Positions 55,411 through 64,000 of a DNA stretch of 64,000 nucleotides are shown one piece after another. Origin of the DNA: Linnemannia elongata (lineage: Eukaryota > Mortierellomycota > Mortierellomycetes > Mortierellales > Mortierellaceae); NCBI GenBank assembly GCA_036320915.1, contig JAXBDG010000004.1:124001-188000 (forward strand), given 5' to 3'. Positions within the stretch are counted from its first letter, which is position 1; each line of letters starts with the position of its first letter. Under the pieces are notes generated by a model, which worked only from the letters and a program-made list of their open reading frames with translations, ran no database searches and was not told where the DNA came from. Both the position numbers and the translations under genes were made by a program.

Positions 55411-57096
55411 TTAATGTTTAATCCATTTGTGATCAGAGCTCAGAGTGGTGAGAGTCGTATTGAACTTGAGTGCTTCAAACAATGCATGAGCTCCATTGTC
55501 TCCAATCGAGTTCCTCCTCAAGTTCAAAGTGGTTAGAGTCGAATTGGTCTTGAGCGCCTCTCCCAGTGCCCTGGCTCCGTTTTCTCCGATCGAGTTGTCC
55601 TCCAAGTCCAAAGTGGTTAGAGTCGTGTTCGTCTTGAGTGCCTCAGACAGCGCCTGAGCTCCATTGTCTCCGATCGAGTTGTCTTCCAAGTCCAAGGTGG
55701 TTAGATTCGAGTTGGTCCTGAGTGCCTCAGACAGCGCTTGAGTTCCATTGTCTCCGATCGAGTTACCCTCCAAGTTCAAAGTGGTCAGAGTCGAGTTAGT
55801 CTTGAGCGCCTCAGACAGCGCTTGAGCTCCGTTGTCTCCGATCGAGTTGCCCTCCAAGTCCATAGTGGTCAGAGTTGAGTTGCTCTTGAGTACCTCAGCC
55901 AGTGCCATAGCTCCGTCGTCTTTGAGCGAGTTGTTACCCAAGATCAAAGTGGTCAGAGTCGCGTTGATCTCGAGTGCTTCGGCCAGCGCCACAGCTCCGC
56001 TGGCTTCAGTCGAGTTGTAACACAATTCCAAGGTGGTCAGAGTTGAGTTGGTATTGAGTGCTTCCGCCAGCGCCTCAGCTCCGCTGTCTCCAATCGAGTT
56101 GTGCTGCAAGTCCAACTTGGTAAGAGTCGAGTTGGTCTTGAGTGCCTCAGCCAGTGCCACAGCTCCGCCGGATCCGATCGAATTTCTCCACAAGTCCAAA
56201 GTGGTCAGAGTCGAGTTGTTCTTGAGTCCCTCAGCCAGTGCCACAGCTCCAATGTCTCCAATCGAGTTCCCACACAATTCCAAGGAGGTTAGAGTCGAGT
56301 TGATCTTGAGTGCCTCAGAGAGTGCCTGAGCTCCGTTGTCTCCAATCTTGCTCCACCCCAAGGCCAAAGTGCTCAGTGTTGAGTTGTTCTTGAGTGCTTC
56401 AGACAGCGTTTGAGCTCCGTTGAGTCCAATCGAGTTACACCGCAAGCTCAAAAAGGTCAGAGTTGAATTGGTCTTGAGTGCCTCGGACAGCGCTTGAGCT
56501 CCGTTGTCTCTGATCGAGTTTTCCTCCAAGTTCAAAGTGGCCAGAGTCGAGTTTGACTTGAGTGCCTCAGACAGCGCCTGAGCTCCGTTTTCTCCGATCG
56601 AGTTGTTCTGTAAATCCAAAGTGGTCAGAGTCGAGTTGGTCTTGAGTCCCTCAGACAGCGCAACAGCTCCTTCGCCTTTGATCCAATTCCCATGCAAGGT
56701 CAAGGCGGTTAGGGTCAAATTGGTCTTGAGTGCCTCGGACAGCGCAACAGCTCCCTTGTCTCCGATTGAGTTGCATTTCAAGTCCAAAGTGGTCAAAGTC
56801 GAGCTGGCCATGATGTTGGAAATTATTTTGTATCGTTCAGATGTTGATGATAGGTTTTCATAGGCGGAGTTCTTGGCCCTTAGATGTTGTATAAGGTGCT
56901 TGTTTCTCTCAATAGATTCCATGCTGGGGCCACTTCTTGAAAGTACGACAGAGTTGTAGAGTGGCGGTGTAAATGAATCTTTCCAGTCCTGACTGACACG
57001 CGCGCAGGAGGCGAGGTCTGTAAGGCCAAGGCTGCTGGCAATTATTGAGCGAATCTCATATAGATCGAGAGGATGTGTTCGAGATATCTTAGTCAT
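55411..57096 (-). CDS. F-box-LRR protein, ribonuclease-inhibitor repeats
   Basis: Protein of 561 residues from the first ATG at 57096 (the frame begins 24 bases earlier at a GTG). The N-terminus (residues 5-50: HPLDLYEIRSIIASSLGLTD, then LASCARVSQDWKDSFTP) is an F-box-like segment typical of Mortierella-group F-box proteins, followed by about 55 linker residues and 15-16 LRRs of 28 residues from about residue 100. If the F-box works, it would be an SCF substrate receptor. The LRRs closely resemble those of the neighbouring LRR-only genes, suggesting repeat exchange. The last repeats are partly copied at 61131-61230. Confidence 0.8.
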   Translation of the reverse strand: MTKISRTHPLDLYEIRSIIASSLGLTDLASCARVSQDWKDSFTPPLYNSVVLSRSGPSMESIERNKHLIQHLRAKNSAYENLSSTSERYKIISNIMASSTLTTLDLKCNSIGDKGAVALSEALKTNLTLTALTLHGNWIKGEGAVALSEGLKTNSTLTTLDLQNNSIGENGAQALSEALKSNSTLATLNLEENSIRDNGAQALSEALKTNSTLTFLSLRCNSIGLNGAQTLSEALKNNSTLSTLALGWSKIGDNGAQALSEALKINSTLTSLELCGNSIGDIGAVALAEGLKNNSTLTTLDLWRNSIGSGGAVALAEALKTNSTLTKLDLQHNSIGDSGAEALAEALNTNSTLTTLELCYNSTEASGAVALAEALEINATLTTLILGNNSLKDDGAMALAEVLKSNSTLTTMDLEGNSIGDNGAQALSEALKTNSTLTTLNLEGNSIGDNGTQALSEALRTNSNLTTLDLEDNSIGDNGAQALSEALKTNTTLTTLDLEDNSIGENGARALGEALKTNSTLTTLNLRRNSIGDNGAHALFEALKFNTTLTTLSSDHKWIKH

Positions 57097-57390
57097 AAAG
57101 ATGAAAAGTGTGACAAGCACGACGGGAATGATGATGAAGATGGTGAAATGGGGTTACAAGAAGATGCAATAGCGAAGGACAAATGAGAAAAAGGATGGAG
57201 GAACGAAATGAAGAGGATGAGCAAGACGATAGTCATGGATAAAAGTATGAAAGATGACGGACACTAAATAGCAACAGAGCAAGAGAGTGTGAATGAGGGA
57301 ATGAGCAAGAGGAGGAAGCAAGAAAAAGACAGAAGCTATAAGAGAGTGGAAAAGGCAAGAAAAGACTCTGTTTATTGCAGAAGGAAGGAG

Positions 57391-57427
57391 TATTTATACT
57401 AGTGTGCAAAAGGATTGGAGGCGCGGT
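57391..57427 (-). promoter_or_regulatory. Shared LRR core promoter, F-box-LRR gene
   Basis: The same TATA cassette as in the other LRR genes: GC box ACCGCGCCTCC then ACTAGTATAAATA on the minus strand, about 295 bases before the ATG. Confidence 0.6.
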
Positions 57428-57704
57428 TAGTGGAAGAGCGGCAGTGAGGACTGATGAAGGCGTGGCTGAGTGACAAAGCGAATGGAAGATGTGAATTCAA
57501 ATTTGTGACTACTTCAAATCCATCCAGCATTCATGCATGCAAAAATAGACGACTCCTTCATGCAACATTTTGCTTCACCCTATCCTGGGCTATAACCCTA
57601 AATGCCTTAACTCATCCCCACACAAGACCTTAGTGTGCTGCAAGGTTAAAATAAGGAACAAAATATGTAACATAAATATGACACTGGGACTGATCGCCTA
57701 CGAC

Positions 57705-57820
57705 CGGCTTGTGGCAGCCAAGCGTTCATAGCGACAATGCTTTTTGATCCTTCAATGTTGGCTCTTCCTATCATACTATAGCAGAATTCAGTAAGCGTTG
57801 GATTGTTCACCCACTAATAT

Positions 57821-57857
<37 letters not shown>

Positions 57858-58252
57858 TAGTGTTACCCTACTGATGAAATGTTGTTATACTAGTAATTGA
57901 ACTTAGTACGAGAGGAACCGTTCATTCGGATAATTGGTATTTGGGCCTGCCTGAGCAGGCAATGGCCCGAAACTATCATCCGTTGGGTTATGGCTGAACG
58001 CCCCTAAGGCAGAACCCGCGTTAGAACTCGACAATTACCGCCTTTTCCGACTTTTGGTTGAATACGAGTAACTTTGTGGAACTTGAATCATACAACGTAG
58101 GGTTATCTTGCAAAGAGGAAAGGCTTTGTGAGGTTCCTGCTAATGTTAATTTCAAATATTGGAACCCATTGTAGACGACTTTAATTGAGCGGGGTATTGT
58201 AAGCAGTAGAGTAGCCATGTTGCTACTATGTGCTGAGATAAGTCCATTGTTT
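57705..58252 (+). pseudogene. Large-subunit (25S/28S) rRNA gene fragment, 3' part
   Basis: About 548 bases align by eye with the 3' end of fungal 25S rRNA: GGCTTGTGGCAG, AAGCGTTCATAGCGACA, GGATTGTTCACCCACTAATA, GTGAGCTGGGTTTAGACCGTC, then the sarcin-ricin loop AGTACGAGAGGAACCGTTC, and near the end GGGGTATTGTAAGCAGTAGA. Several positions that are nearly invariant differ (for example ATATGGAACG for ATAGGGAACG), and only the last one sixth of the molecule is present, so it is probably a displaced, decaying fragment and not a working rDNA unit. Confidence 0.88.
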
Positions 58253-58481
58253 TATAGATCTGCTCGAAAGAACAATATCTCTTCCCTCTCTTTCTTTTTT
58301 CTTCTTTCTTCAGTGCCGCTTTTTAGGGGTAGTTTAAAATAAAAATTCGCTGTCCAAATGGTAAACAACAAGGCTTACACCCCCATGTCTGAAAGCTATG
58401 CCTGAAAGAGGGTGTGCCCTCGCCTTGCATCTCTTTCTCTAAGAAGATCAAACTACAAATTTACTAAATTGAATTCTGATT

Positions 58482-60500
58482 TTAAATGCAAGGCTCTACT
58501 GTAACTCTTTTAGCCCGAAACAACTGATGCAACTGATAACTTCCGCCATCTCCAAACGAGAAGCTATCCAAGGTCAAAGTGGTCAGAGTCAGGTTGGTCT
58601 TGAGTCCCTCATCAAACCCCACCGCTCCGTCGTCTGTGATCGAGTTGCTATCCAAATTCAAAGTAATCAGAGCCGAGTTGGTCCTGATTGCCTCAGCCAG
58701 TGCCAGAGCTCCATCGTCTCCGATCGAGTTGTTCCTCAAGTCCAAAGTTGTCAGAGTCGAGTTCGTCTTGAGTGCTTCCGCCAGAGCCACAGCTCCGTTA
58801 TCCCCGATCGAGTTTTCATACAAGCCTAGTGCAGTCAGAGTTGAATTGGTCTTGAGTGCTTCAGCCAAGGCTACAGTTCCGCTCTCTCCGAACGAGTTGT
58901 ACTCCAAATCCAACTTGGTCAGAGTCGAGTTGGTCTTGAGTGCCTCAGCAAGTGCCATATTTCCGTTATCCCCGAACGAGTTATGATTCAAGTCCAAGCA
59001 GGTCAGGGTTGAGTTGGTCTTGAGTGCCTCGAACAGGGCCTGAGCTCCGTTGTCTTCAATCTTGTTCCACCCCAAGGCCAAAGTGGTCAGAGTTGAGTTG
59101 GTCCTGAGTGCCTCAGCCAGTGCCAGAGCTCCACCGTCCCCGATCGAGTTACACAGCAAATCCAACTTGGTCAGAGTCGAGTTGGTCTTGAGTGCCTTGG
59201 CCAGCGCCACATTTCCGTTGTCTCCGATCAAGTTGTGATCCAAGTCCAAACAGGTCAGGGTCGAGTTGGTCTTGAGTGCCTCGAACAGTGCCTGAGCTCC
59301 GTTGTCTTCAATTTTGTTAAACCCCAAGGCCAAAGTGGTCAGAGTCGAATTGGTCTTGAGCGCCACAGAGAGTGCCTGAGCTCCGTTATCTCCAATCTTG
59401 TTCCGCCTCAAGGCCAAAGTGGTCAGAATCGAGTTGGCCTTGAGTCCCTCAGACAGCGCTTGAGCTCCATTGTCTCCGATCGAGTTGTACTCCAAGTTCA
59501 AAGTGGTAAGAGTCGAGTTGGTCTTGAGTGCCTCAGACAGCGCTTGAGCTCCGTTGTCTCCGATCGATTGGTGCTTCAAGTCCAAAGTGGTGAGAGTCGA
59601 GTTGCTCTTGAGTGCCTCCGCCAGTGACATAACTCCGTCATCTCCGAACGAGTTGTTACCCAAGATCAAAGTGGTCAGAGTCGCATTGGTCTTAAGTGCC
59701 TCGGACAGCGCCTGAACCCCGTTGTCTCCGATCGAGTTTTCATCCAAGTCCAACTTGGTCAGAGTCGATTTGGTCTTGAGTGTTTCCGCCAGCGCCACAG
59801 CTCCGCTGTCTCCAATCGAGTTTTCCTCCAAGTCCAACTTGGTCAGAGTCGAGTTGGTCTTGAGCGCCTCAGCCAATGCCACAGCTCCGTCGGGTCCGAT
59901 CGAATTTCTCCGCAAGTCCAAAGTGCTCAGAGTCGAGTTGGTCTTGAGTCCTTCAGCCAGTGCCACAGCTCCGATGTCTCCAATCGAGTTCCCACACAAT
60001 TCCAAGGAGGTTAGAGTCGAGTTGATCTTGAGTGCCTCAGAGAGTGCTTGAGCTCCGTTGTCTTTAATCTTGTTCCACCCCAAGGCCAACGAGGTCAGAG
60101 TCGAGTTTGTCTTGAGTGCTTCAGCTAGAGCCACAATTCCGTTGGGTCCGATCGAGTTACACCGCAAGTCCAAAGTGGTCAGAGTTGAATTGGTCTTGAG
60201 TGCTTCAGCCAGCGCTACAGGTCCGTTGTCCTCGATCGAGTTACACTGCAAGTCCAAAGTGGTCAGAGTCGAGTTGGTCTTGAGCACTTCAGCCAGCGCC
60301 ACAGCTCCGCTGGCTTCGATCGAGTCGTTCCACAATTCCAAGGTTGTCAGGGTTGAGTTGGTCTTGAGTGCTTCAGCCAACGCCACAGCTCCGTTGTCTT
60401 CGATCGAGATGTTCCGCAAGTCCAAAGTCTTCGCAGTTGAGATGTTCTTGAGTGTCACGGACAGTCTGTTGGACCCGATCTTCTGCAACATTGAGACCAT
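58482..60500 (-). CDS. LRR-only protein, ribonuclease-inhibitor type, copy B
   Basis: Single-exon protein of 672 residues with 23 repeats of 28 residues, the same number as copy A. The first seven repeats and repeats 17-23 are nearly identical to copy A. Repeats 8-16 differ strongly; some resemble other repeats of the array rather than the repeat at the same position in copy A. Cap, start and stop contexts match copy A. No other domain is present. Confidence 0.85.
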   Translation of the reverse strand: MVSMLQKIGSNRLSVTLKNISTAKTLDLRNISIEDNGAVALAEALKTNSTLTTLELWNDSIEASGAVALAEVLKTNSTLTTLDLQCNSIEDNGPVALAEALKTNSTLTTLDLRCNSIGPNGIVALAEALKTNSTLTSLALGWNKIKDNGAQALSEALKINSTLTSLELCGNSIGDIGAVALAEGLKTNSTLSTLDLRRNSIGPDGAVALAEALKTNSTLTKLDLEENSIGDSGAVALAETLKTKSTLTKLDLDENSIGDNGVQALSEALKTNATLTTLILGNNSFGDDGVMSLAEALKSNSTLTTLDLKHQSIGDNGAQALSEALKTNSTLTTLNLEYNSIGDNGAQALSEGLKANSILTTLALRRNKIGDNGAQALSVALKTNSTLTTLALGFNKIEDNGAQALFEALKTNSTLTCLDLDHNLIGDNGNVALAKALKTNSTLTKLDLLCNSIGDGGALALAEALRTNSTLTTLALGWNKIEDNGAQALFEALKTNSTLTCLDLNHNSFGDNGNMALAEALKTNSTLTKLDLEYNSFGESGTVALAEALKTNSTLTALGLYENSIGDNGAVALAEALKTNSTLTTLDLRNNSIGDDGALALAEAIRTNSALITLNLDSNSITDDGAVGFDEGLKTNLTLTTLTLDSFSFGDGGSYQLHQLFRAKRVTVEPCI

Positions 60501-60634
60501 ATTACCAATGATGACAGGATGTAATAGCAGCGGAACAAGGGGACCTGGACAAGGGAGAATGACAAGGAAAAGCTAGGGCGAGGGGAAGGGCTAGAAATGG
60601 ATGGAGTTCATATACATACATGGAGAGAGAGAGG

Positions 60635-60665
60635 TATTTATACTAGTTGACCAGTGGAGGCGCGG
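60635..60665 (-). promoter_or_regulatory. Shared LRR core promoter, copy B
   Basis: Identical to the cassette at 54931-54961 and at the same distance from the LRR ATG, as expected from the duplication. Confidence 0.65.
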
Positions 60666-61130
60666 TGGGGGCGAGGTATTTAGTAGAATGGAGGCGCGGT
60701 ACAGACAGGATCAATATCTACCTCACCGTACTGGAACAATGTAGATACTATGTATGTAGAAAATGGGAAGCGCGGTGGTTCTTGTGTTCTTTGCCCTTTT
60801 TCACGCTTGCACCAACGATTAGCTGGACTATGACTATTGAAAGATATAGGGAATGGATACTGAAGCCTTGACAGGCTGAGGAAAGATTGACAGGATATTG
60901 AAACCGTCCCAAGCTGGAGAAAAAGAGAATTTTTAACAAGATTTGATCCTGAACCCGCTTGCAGTTTAACAACGTTAAATATTTCGACGCAGGATTGTAT
61001 TCATATATGGGTCTGCTCAATAAATGCAATTGACGGCGTAAACCACTTCCTGATTCAAAGAATAGAACCCGTTAATGCGTCTGCAAAAATCATATTTTTT
61101 TATTCTCAACTGCCTGATGAAAAGCTAGGC

Positions 61131-61230
61131 TTAATGTGTAATCGATTCGTGATCAGAGCTCAGAGTGGTTAGAGTTGTGTTGAACTTCAGTGCTTCAAAT
61201 AATCCATGAGCTCCATTGTCTCCAATCGAG
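61131..61230 (-). pseudogene. Truncated 3' end of an F-box-LRR gene
   Basis: Equals the last LRR and stop of the gene at 55411-57096, with a TAA at 61133-61131. It has no 5' part; the sequence at the right becomes unrelated at 61231, so this is the cut end of the duplicated block. Confidence 0.8.
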
Positions 61231-61669
61231 AGCTCGCCTTTTATACCTGTGGCACGTGCCCACAATACTAGTAGCGGCTAACAAAAGGAAGCTTAACCAG
61301 GCAACTGGTGCTGATCACCAAGCAACCAAAAGCATGCATACATACAAGTAACCATTGTCATTTAGGGGATTATAATGGGGTTTATTGTACAAAGTTCTCT
61401 TTCTAACAGAGAAGGTGAAAAAAGCAATGATGATGAAAATGTATGCTAAAAGGTAAAAATAAAAGAAAATAATAAGGGGGAAAAAATGGGAAAACGGTCT
61501 ATAGATGGTGCTTGGGCTCCTCAAAAGTCGTCAATCGTAAAAGATAATATGTACGTTCTTAATGCTTTGTCGTTGTCCTCGTCGTCGTCGTCGTCAGAGT
61601 TCCTGCTTTTTTTCCTGTCGTTATTTTATGATTGTTGATGATGTTTTTGCAGAGTTCCCTGTATCCAGT
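61231..61669. other. 3' flank of glycine dehydrogenase and duplication edge
   Basis: AT-rich sequence with no gene. The frame 61562-62860 on the plus strand runs over the glycine dehydrogenase antisense and is a shadow. Confidence 0.6.
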
Positions 61670-63919
61670 TTACTCGTAGTCGCTCATGGGAGGGCAAGAG
61701 CAGATCAAGTTGCGGTCACCATAGCTGTCATCAATGCGGGAGACAGTAGGGAAGAGCTTGAACTTGTGGAGGTGGGGCAATGGGTAGGCGGCCTGGAGAC
61801 GGCTGTAGGACTTTGTCTTCCAGAAGTCATCGTCCTTCATCAAGACGGCCAAGGTGTGGGGGGCGTTGTTGAGGACGTTATCCTTCTGGGGCTGCTTGCC
61901 GTCCTGGATATCCTGGATCTCGGCGCGGATGGCAATCATGGCATCGCAGAAGCGGTCAAGCTCCTCCTTGCCCTCAGACTCGGTGGGCTCGATCATGAGG
62001 GTGTTGGGAACGGGCCACGACATGGTGGGCGAGTGGAAGCCGTAATCCTGGAGACGCTTGGCAATGTCGATAGCCTCGACACCGACAGAGCCGAAGGGAC
62101 GGATGTCGATGATGAACTCGTGGGCGCACATGCCGTTCTCGTTGGTGAACAAGACCTTGTAGTGCTTGCCGAGGCGGTGGGCCATGTAGTTGGCGTTCAA
62201 GAGAGCAATCTCGGTGGCGTTCTTGATACCCTCACCACCCATCATCTTGACGTAGGCCCAGGAGATGGGAAGGATAGAAGCCGAACCGTGGGGGGCGGCA
62301 GAGATGGGTCCGATGGCCTTGTCGCCTCCGGTGGGAAGGACGGGATGACCGGGAAGGTAAGGAGCCAAGTGAGACTTGACACCGATGGGGCCCATACCGG
62401 GTCCTCCACCTCCGTGGGGGATGCAGAAGGTCTTGTGCAAGTTCAAGTGGCAGACATCAGCACCAATGTGGCCGGGCGAAGTCAAACCGATCTGGGCGTT
62501 CATGTTGGCTCCGTCCATGTAGACCTGGCCTCCGTTGGAGTGGATGATCTCGCAGGCATCCGAGACAGTGTCCTCAAAAACACCGAAGGTCGAGGGGTAG
62601 GTGACCATGAAAGCAGAGAGGCGGTCAGAGTACTTGGCAGCCTTGGCCTTCAAGTCGACAAGGTCCAAGTTTCCGTTGGCCAAGCACTTGACGGGAACGA
62701 CTTCCATACCGGCCATGGCAGCCGAGGCGGGGTTGGTTCCGTGGGCAGAGACGGGGATCAAGCAGACGTTACGCTTGGTGTCACCACGGCCCTCGTGGTA
62801 GGCACGAATGGTACGGAGACCGGCATACTCTCCCTGGGCACCAGAGTTGGGCTGGAGTGAGACATCATCGAAACCGGTGATCTCGGCCAAATCGCGACGG
62901 AGCTCCTTGAGCATGATCTGGTAACCCTCGGTCTGGTTATCGGGGGCGAAGGGGTGGATGTTGCCGAGCTCGGGCCAGGTGACGGGGATCATCTCGGTGG
63001 TGGCGTTCAACTTCATGGTGCAAGAACCGAGAGGGATCATAGAGTGGGTGAGCGAGAGATCCTTGTTCTGGAGGCGGTAGATGTAACGGAGCATCTCGGT
63101 CTCAGAGTGGTAAGAGTTGAAGATCTTGTGGGTCAGGTACTCGGAGGTGCGGATGAAGCGCTCATCGAGGACCTTGGCGGGGCTAGACTCCGTGATGTTC
63201 AACTTGTTGGCGATGCTGAGGAGATCGGGGGTCGAGGCACCATCACGGGTGAAAACCTTGATGAGCTGCTCCAACTCCGCCTTGTTGACGGACTCGTCAA
63301 AGGTGACACCGACGGTCTGGGCATCGAACTGGCGGACGTTGATACCGGCAGCGAGGGCCTTCTTGACGAGGGCATCAGCACCACCCTCGACCTTGATGGT
63401 CAAGGTATCAAAGAAGCTCTCGTTCTCGATCTTGTGACCAGCCTCCTTGACTCCCTCGGCAAAGACGACGGTCATGTTGTGGATGCGCTGGGCGATCTGC
63501 TTGATACCAGCAGGTCCGTGGTAGACGGCATAGAGGGCAGCCATGTTGGCAAGGAGGGCCTGAGCAGTGCAGATGTTGGAGGTGGCCTTCTCACGACGAA
63601 TGTGCTGCTCACGAGTCTGGAGGGCAAGACGGTAGGCAGAGTTGCCCTGGGAGTCCTTGGAGACACCGACGAGACGACCGGGCATCCTGCGCTTATGCTC
63701 GTCCTTGCAGGCGAAGAAAGCGGCATGGGGACCACCATAGCCGAGTGGGACACCGAAGCGCTGAGAGTTTCCGAGGGCAATGTCGGCACCCCACTCGCCG
63801 GGGGGAGTGAGCATGGTCAAGGCCATGAGGTCGGTCGCAGCGACGACCTGACCGCCGTATCCGTGGATCTTGTCGGCAAGACCCTTGTAGTCGGCGACGT
63901 TACCGCGGGTATCGGGGTA
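61670..63919 (-). CDS. GCV2: Glycine dehydrogenase (decarboxylating), P-protein, C-terminal part
   Basis: The last exon, 63919-61670, encodes 749 residues ending DYE-TAA; the acceptor AG is at 63921-63920 and the rest (about 250-300 residues plus presequence) lies beyond the right edge. The P-protein of the mitochondrial glycine cleavage system decarboxylates glycine using PLP and passes the aminomethyl group to the H-protein lipoate. The PLP site is [20 protein letters not shown], with its Lys as the Schiff-base residue. Other family blocks: [52 protein letters not shown] and [16 protein letters not shown]. Codon use is strongly C/G-ending, like the peroxiredoxin. Confidence 0.97.
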   Translation of the reverse strand, partial: YPDTRGNVADYKGLADKIHGYGGQVVAATDLMALTMLTPPGEWGADIALGNSQRFGVPLGYGGPHAAFFACKDEHKRRMPGRLVGVSKDSQGNSAYRLALQTREQHIRREKATSNICTAQALLANMAALYAVYHGPAGIKQIAQRIHNMTVVFAEGVKEAGHKIENESFFDTLTIKVEGGADALVKKALAAGINVRQFDAQTVGVTFDESVNKAELEQLIKVFTRDGASTPDLLSIANKLNITESSPAKVLDERFIRTSEYLTHKIFNSYHSETEMLRYIYRLQNKDLSLTHSMIPLGSCTMKLNATTEMIPVTWPELGNIHPFAPDNQTEGYQIMLKELRRDLAEITGFDDVSLQPNSGAQGEYAGLRTIRAYHEGRGDTKRNVCLIPVSAHGTNPASAAMAGMEVVPVKCLANGNLDLVDLKAKAAKYSDRLSAFMVTYPSTFGVFEDTVSDACEIIHSNGGQVYMDGANMNAQIGLTSPGHIGADVCHLNLHKTFCIPHGGGGPGMGPIGVKSHLAPYLPGHPVLPTGGDKAIGPISAAPHGSASILPISWAYVKMMGGEGIKNATEIALLNANYMAHRLGKHYKVLFTNENGMCAHEFIIDIRPFGSVGVEAIDIAKRLQDYGFHSPTMSWPVPNTLMIEPTESEGKEELDRFCDAMIAIRAEIQDIQDGKQPQKDNVLNNAPHTLAVLMKDDDFWKTKSYSRLQAAYPLPHLHKFKLFPTVSRIDDSYGDRNLICSCPPMSDYE

Positions 63920-64000
63920 CTATTGCACGGAGGGAGGGTGGGAAGGAGGGAGATAGGGAGGGAGAGATAGAGAGTCAGTATTGGCACTGGTTGAATGATT

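Larger units (their letters stand above)
52753..55510. repeat. Segmental duplication, copy A
   Basis: Matches 58459-61230 almost base for base outside the central LRR repeats. It contains the 678-residue LRR gene, its promoter and the 3' tail of the F-box-LRR gene. The left border is seen where both copies begin TTTACTAAATTGAATT; the right border is at the end of TCTCCAATCGAG. Confidence 0.85.
58459..61230. repeat. Segmental duplication, copy B
   Basis: Copy of 52753-55510 with the 672-residue LRR gene. The right end stops inside a LRR repeat of the F-box-LRR gene and changes abruptly to unrelated sequence after TCTCCAATCGAG. Confidence 0.85.

Noticed and set aside
57705..58252. Working rDNA unit
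   Set aside because: Only the 3' one sixth of the large-subunit gene is present, with changes at conserved bases and no spacer or small-subunit sequence nearby.
52760..60500. CRISPR-like array suspected from regularly spaced 84-base units
   Set aside because: The units are contiguous coding repeats with no spacer and match LRRs; the genome is eukaryotic.
52772..60576. Long plus-strand frames of the form VRVELVLSASASA opposite the LRR genes
   Set aside because: They are antisense reading of the 84-base LRR repeat; the unit length is a multiple of three, so an open antisense frame repeats too. The minus frames give the known LRR pattern.
61562..63970. 432- and 338-codon plus frames at the right end
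   Set aside because: They are antisense to glycine dehydrogenase; GC-rich third positions keep them open.
1..64000. tRNA genes
   Set aside because: No cloverleaf with a convincing A box and GTTCRANNC B box was found by eye on either strand; a covariance search could still find one.

Overview
The window looks like nuclear DNA of a filamentous fungus, most likely Mortierellomycotina (the Mortierella group). Genes are separated by spliceosomal introns of roughly 50-400 bp with GT...AG ends, the intergenic spacers are rich in pyrimidine tracts, and fungus-specific genes are present (a DASH/Dam1 kinetochore subunit Ask1 and a GT71 mannosyltransferase). Several family types known to be expanded in early-diverging fungi also occur: F-box/LRR proteins, a Crinkler, and serine-threonine kinases with polyglutamine tails. 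The genus is an inference. No bacterial, viral or transposon-type gene was seen.

Layout. 0-8 kb: a hypothetical membrane-type protein, a GT71 Golgi mannosyltransferase and a single-exon 1-Cys peroxiredoxin, all on +. 8-16 kb: ASK1 (-) and an mpaB/DUF2236-type ER oxygenase (+) share a divergent promoter; the oxygenase converges on the proteasome lid subunit RPN3 (-), whose six-exon model includes a GC-AG intron. 16-23 kb: a poorly resolved locus, a small tail-anchored ER-type protein, a seven-exon peroxisomal acyl-CoA thioesterase II ending in Pro-Lys-Leu, and a GAF-type free methionine-R-sulfoxide reductase, all on -. 23-29 kb: a ten-exon kinase gene (-) joining a long polyglutamine region with repeated Gly-Ser-Pro motifs to a kinase domain in which the ATP-binding lysine appears moved to the glycine-rich loop, as in WNK kinases. 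30-36 kb: a thioredoxin domain fused to a DUF442-like phosphatase fold that lacks the catalytic cysteine (-), and a GNAT/Eis-like acetyltransferase (-). 36-46 kb: a decayed F-box gene, an intact 818-residue F-box protein (+), a long intronless SPO11 (-) and a UBL-RBR ubiquitin ligase (-). 47-51 kb: an erythromycin-esterase-type hydrolase (+) converging on a full-length Crinkler-RHS-type protein (-).

52.7-61.2 kb is a young duplicated array on the minus strand. Two LRR-only genes of 678 and 672 residues, with 23 repeats of 28 residues each, flank an F-box-LRR gene. A segment of about 2.76 kb (52,753-55,510 and 58,459-61,230) is duplicated, and the second copy ends inside a truncated piece of the F-box-LRR gene. 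A diverged 3' fragment of the large-subunit rRNA gene lies between the copies. All three LRR genes share one core promoter cassette. The window closes with the C-terminal three quarters of mitochondrial glycine dehydrogenase (-), whose 5' end lies beyond the right edge.

Housekeeping genes (RPN3, peroxiredoxin, thioesterase, fRMsr, GCVP) alternate with accessory, fast-evolving ones (kinase, F-box, Crinkler, LRR). Apart from the duplicates there is no sign of functional clustering.
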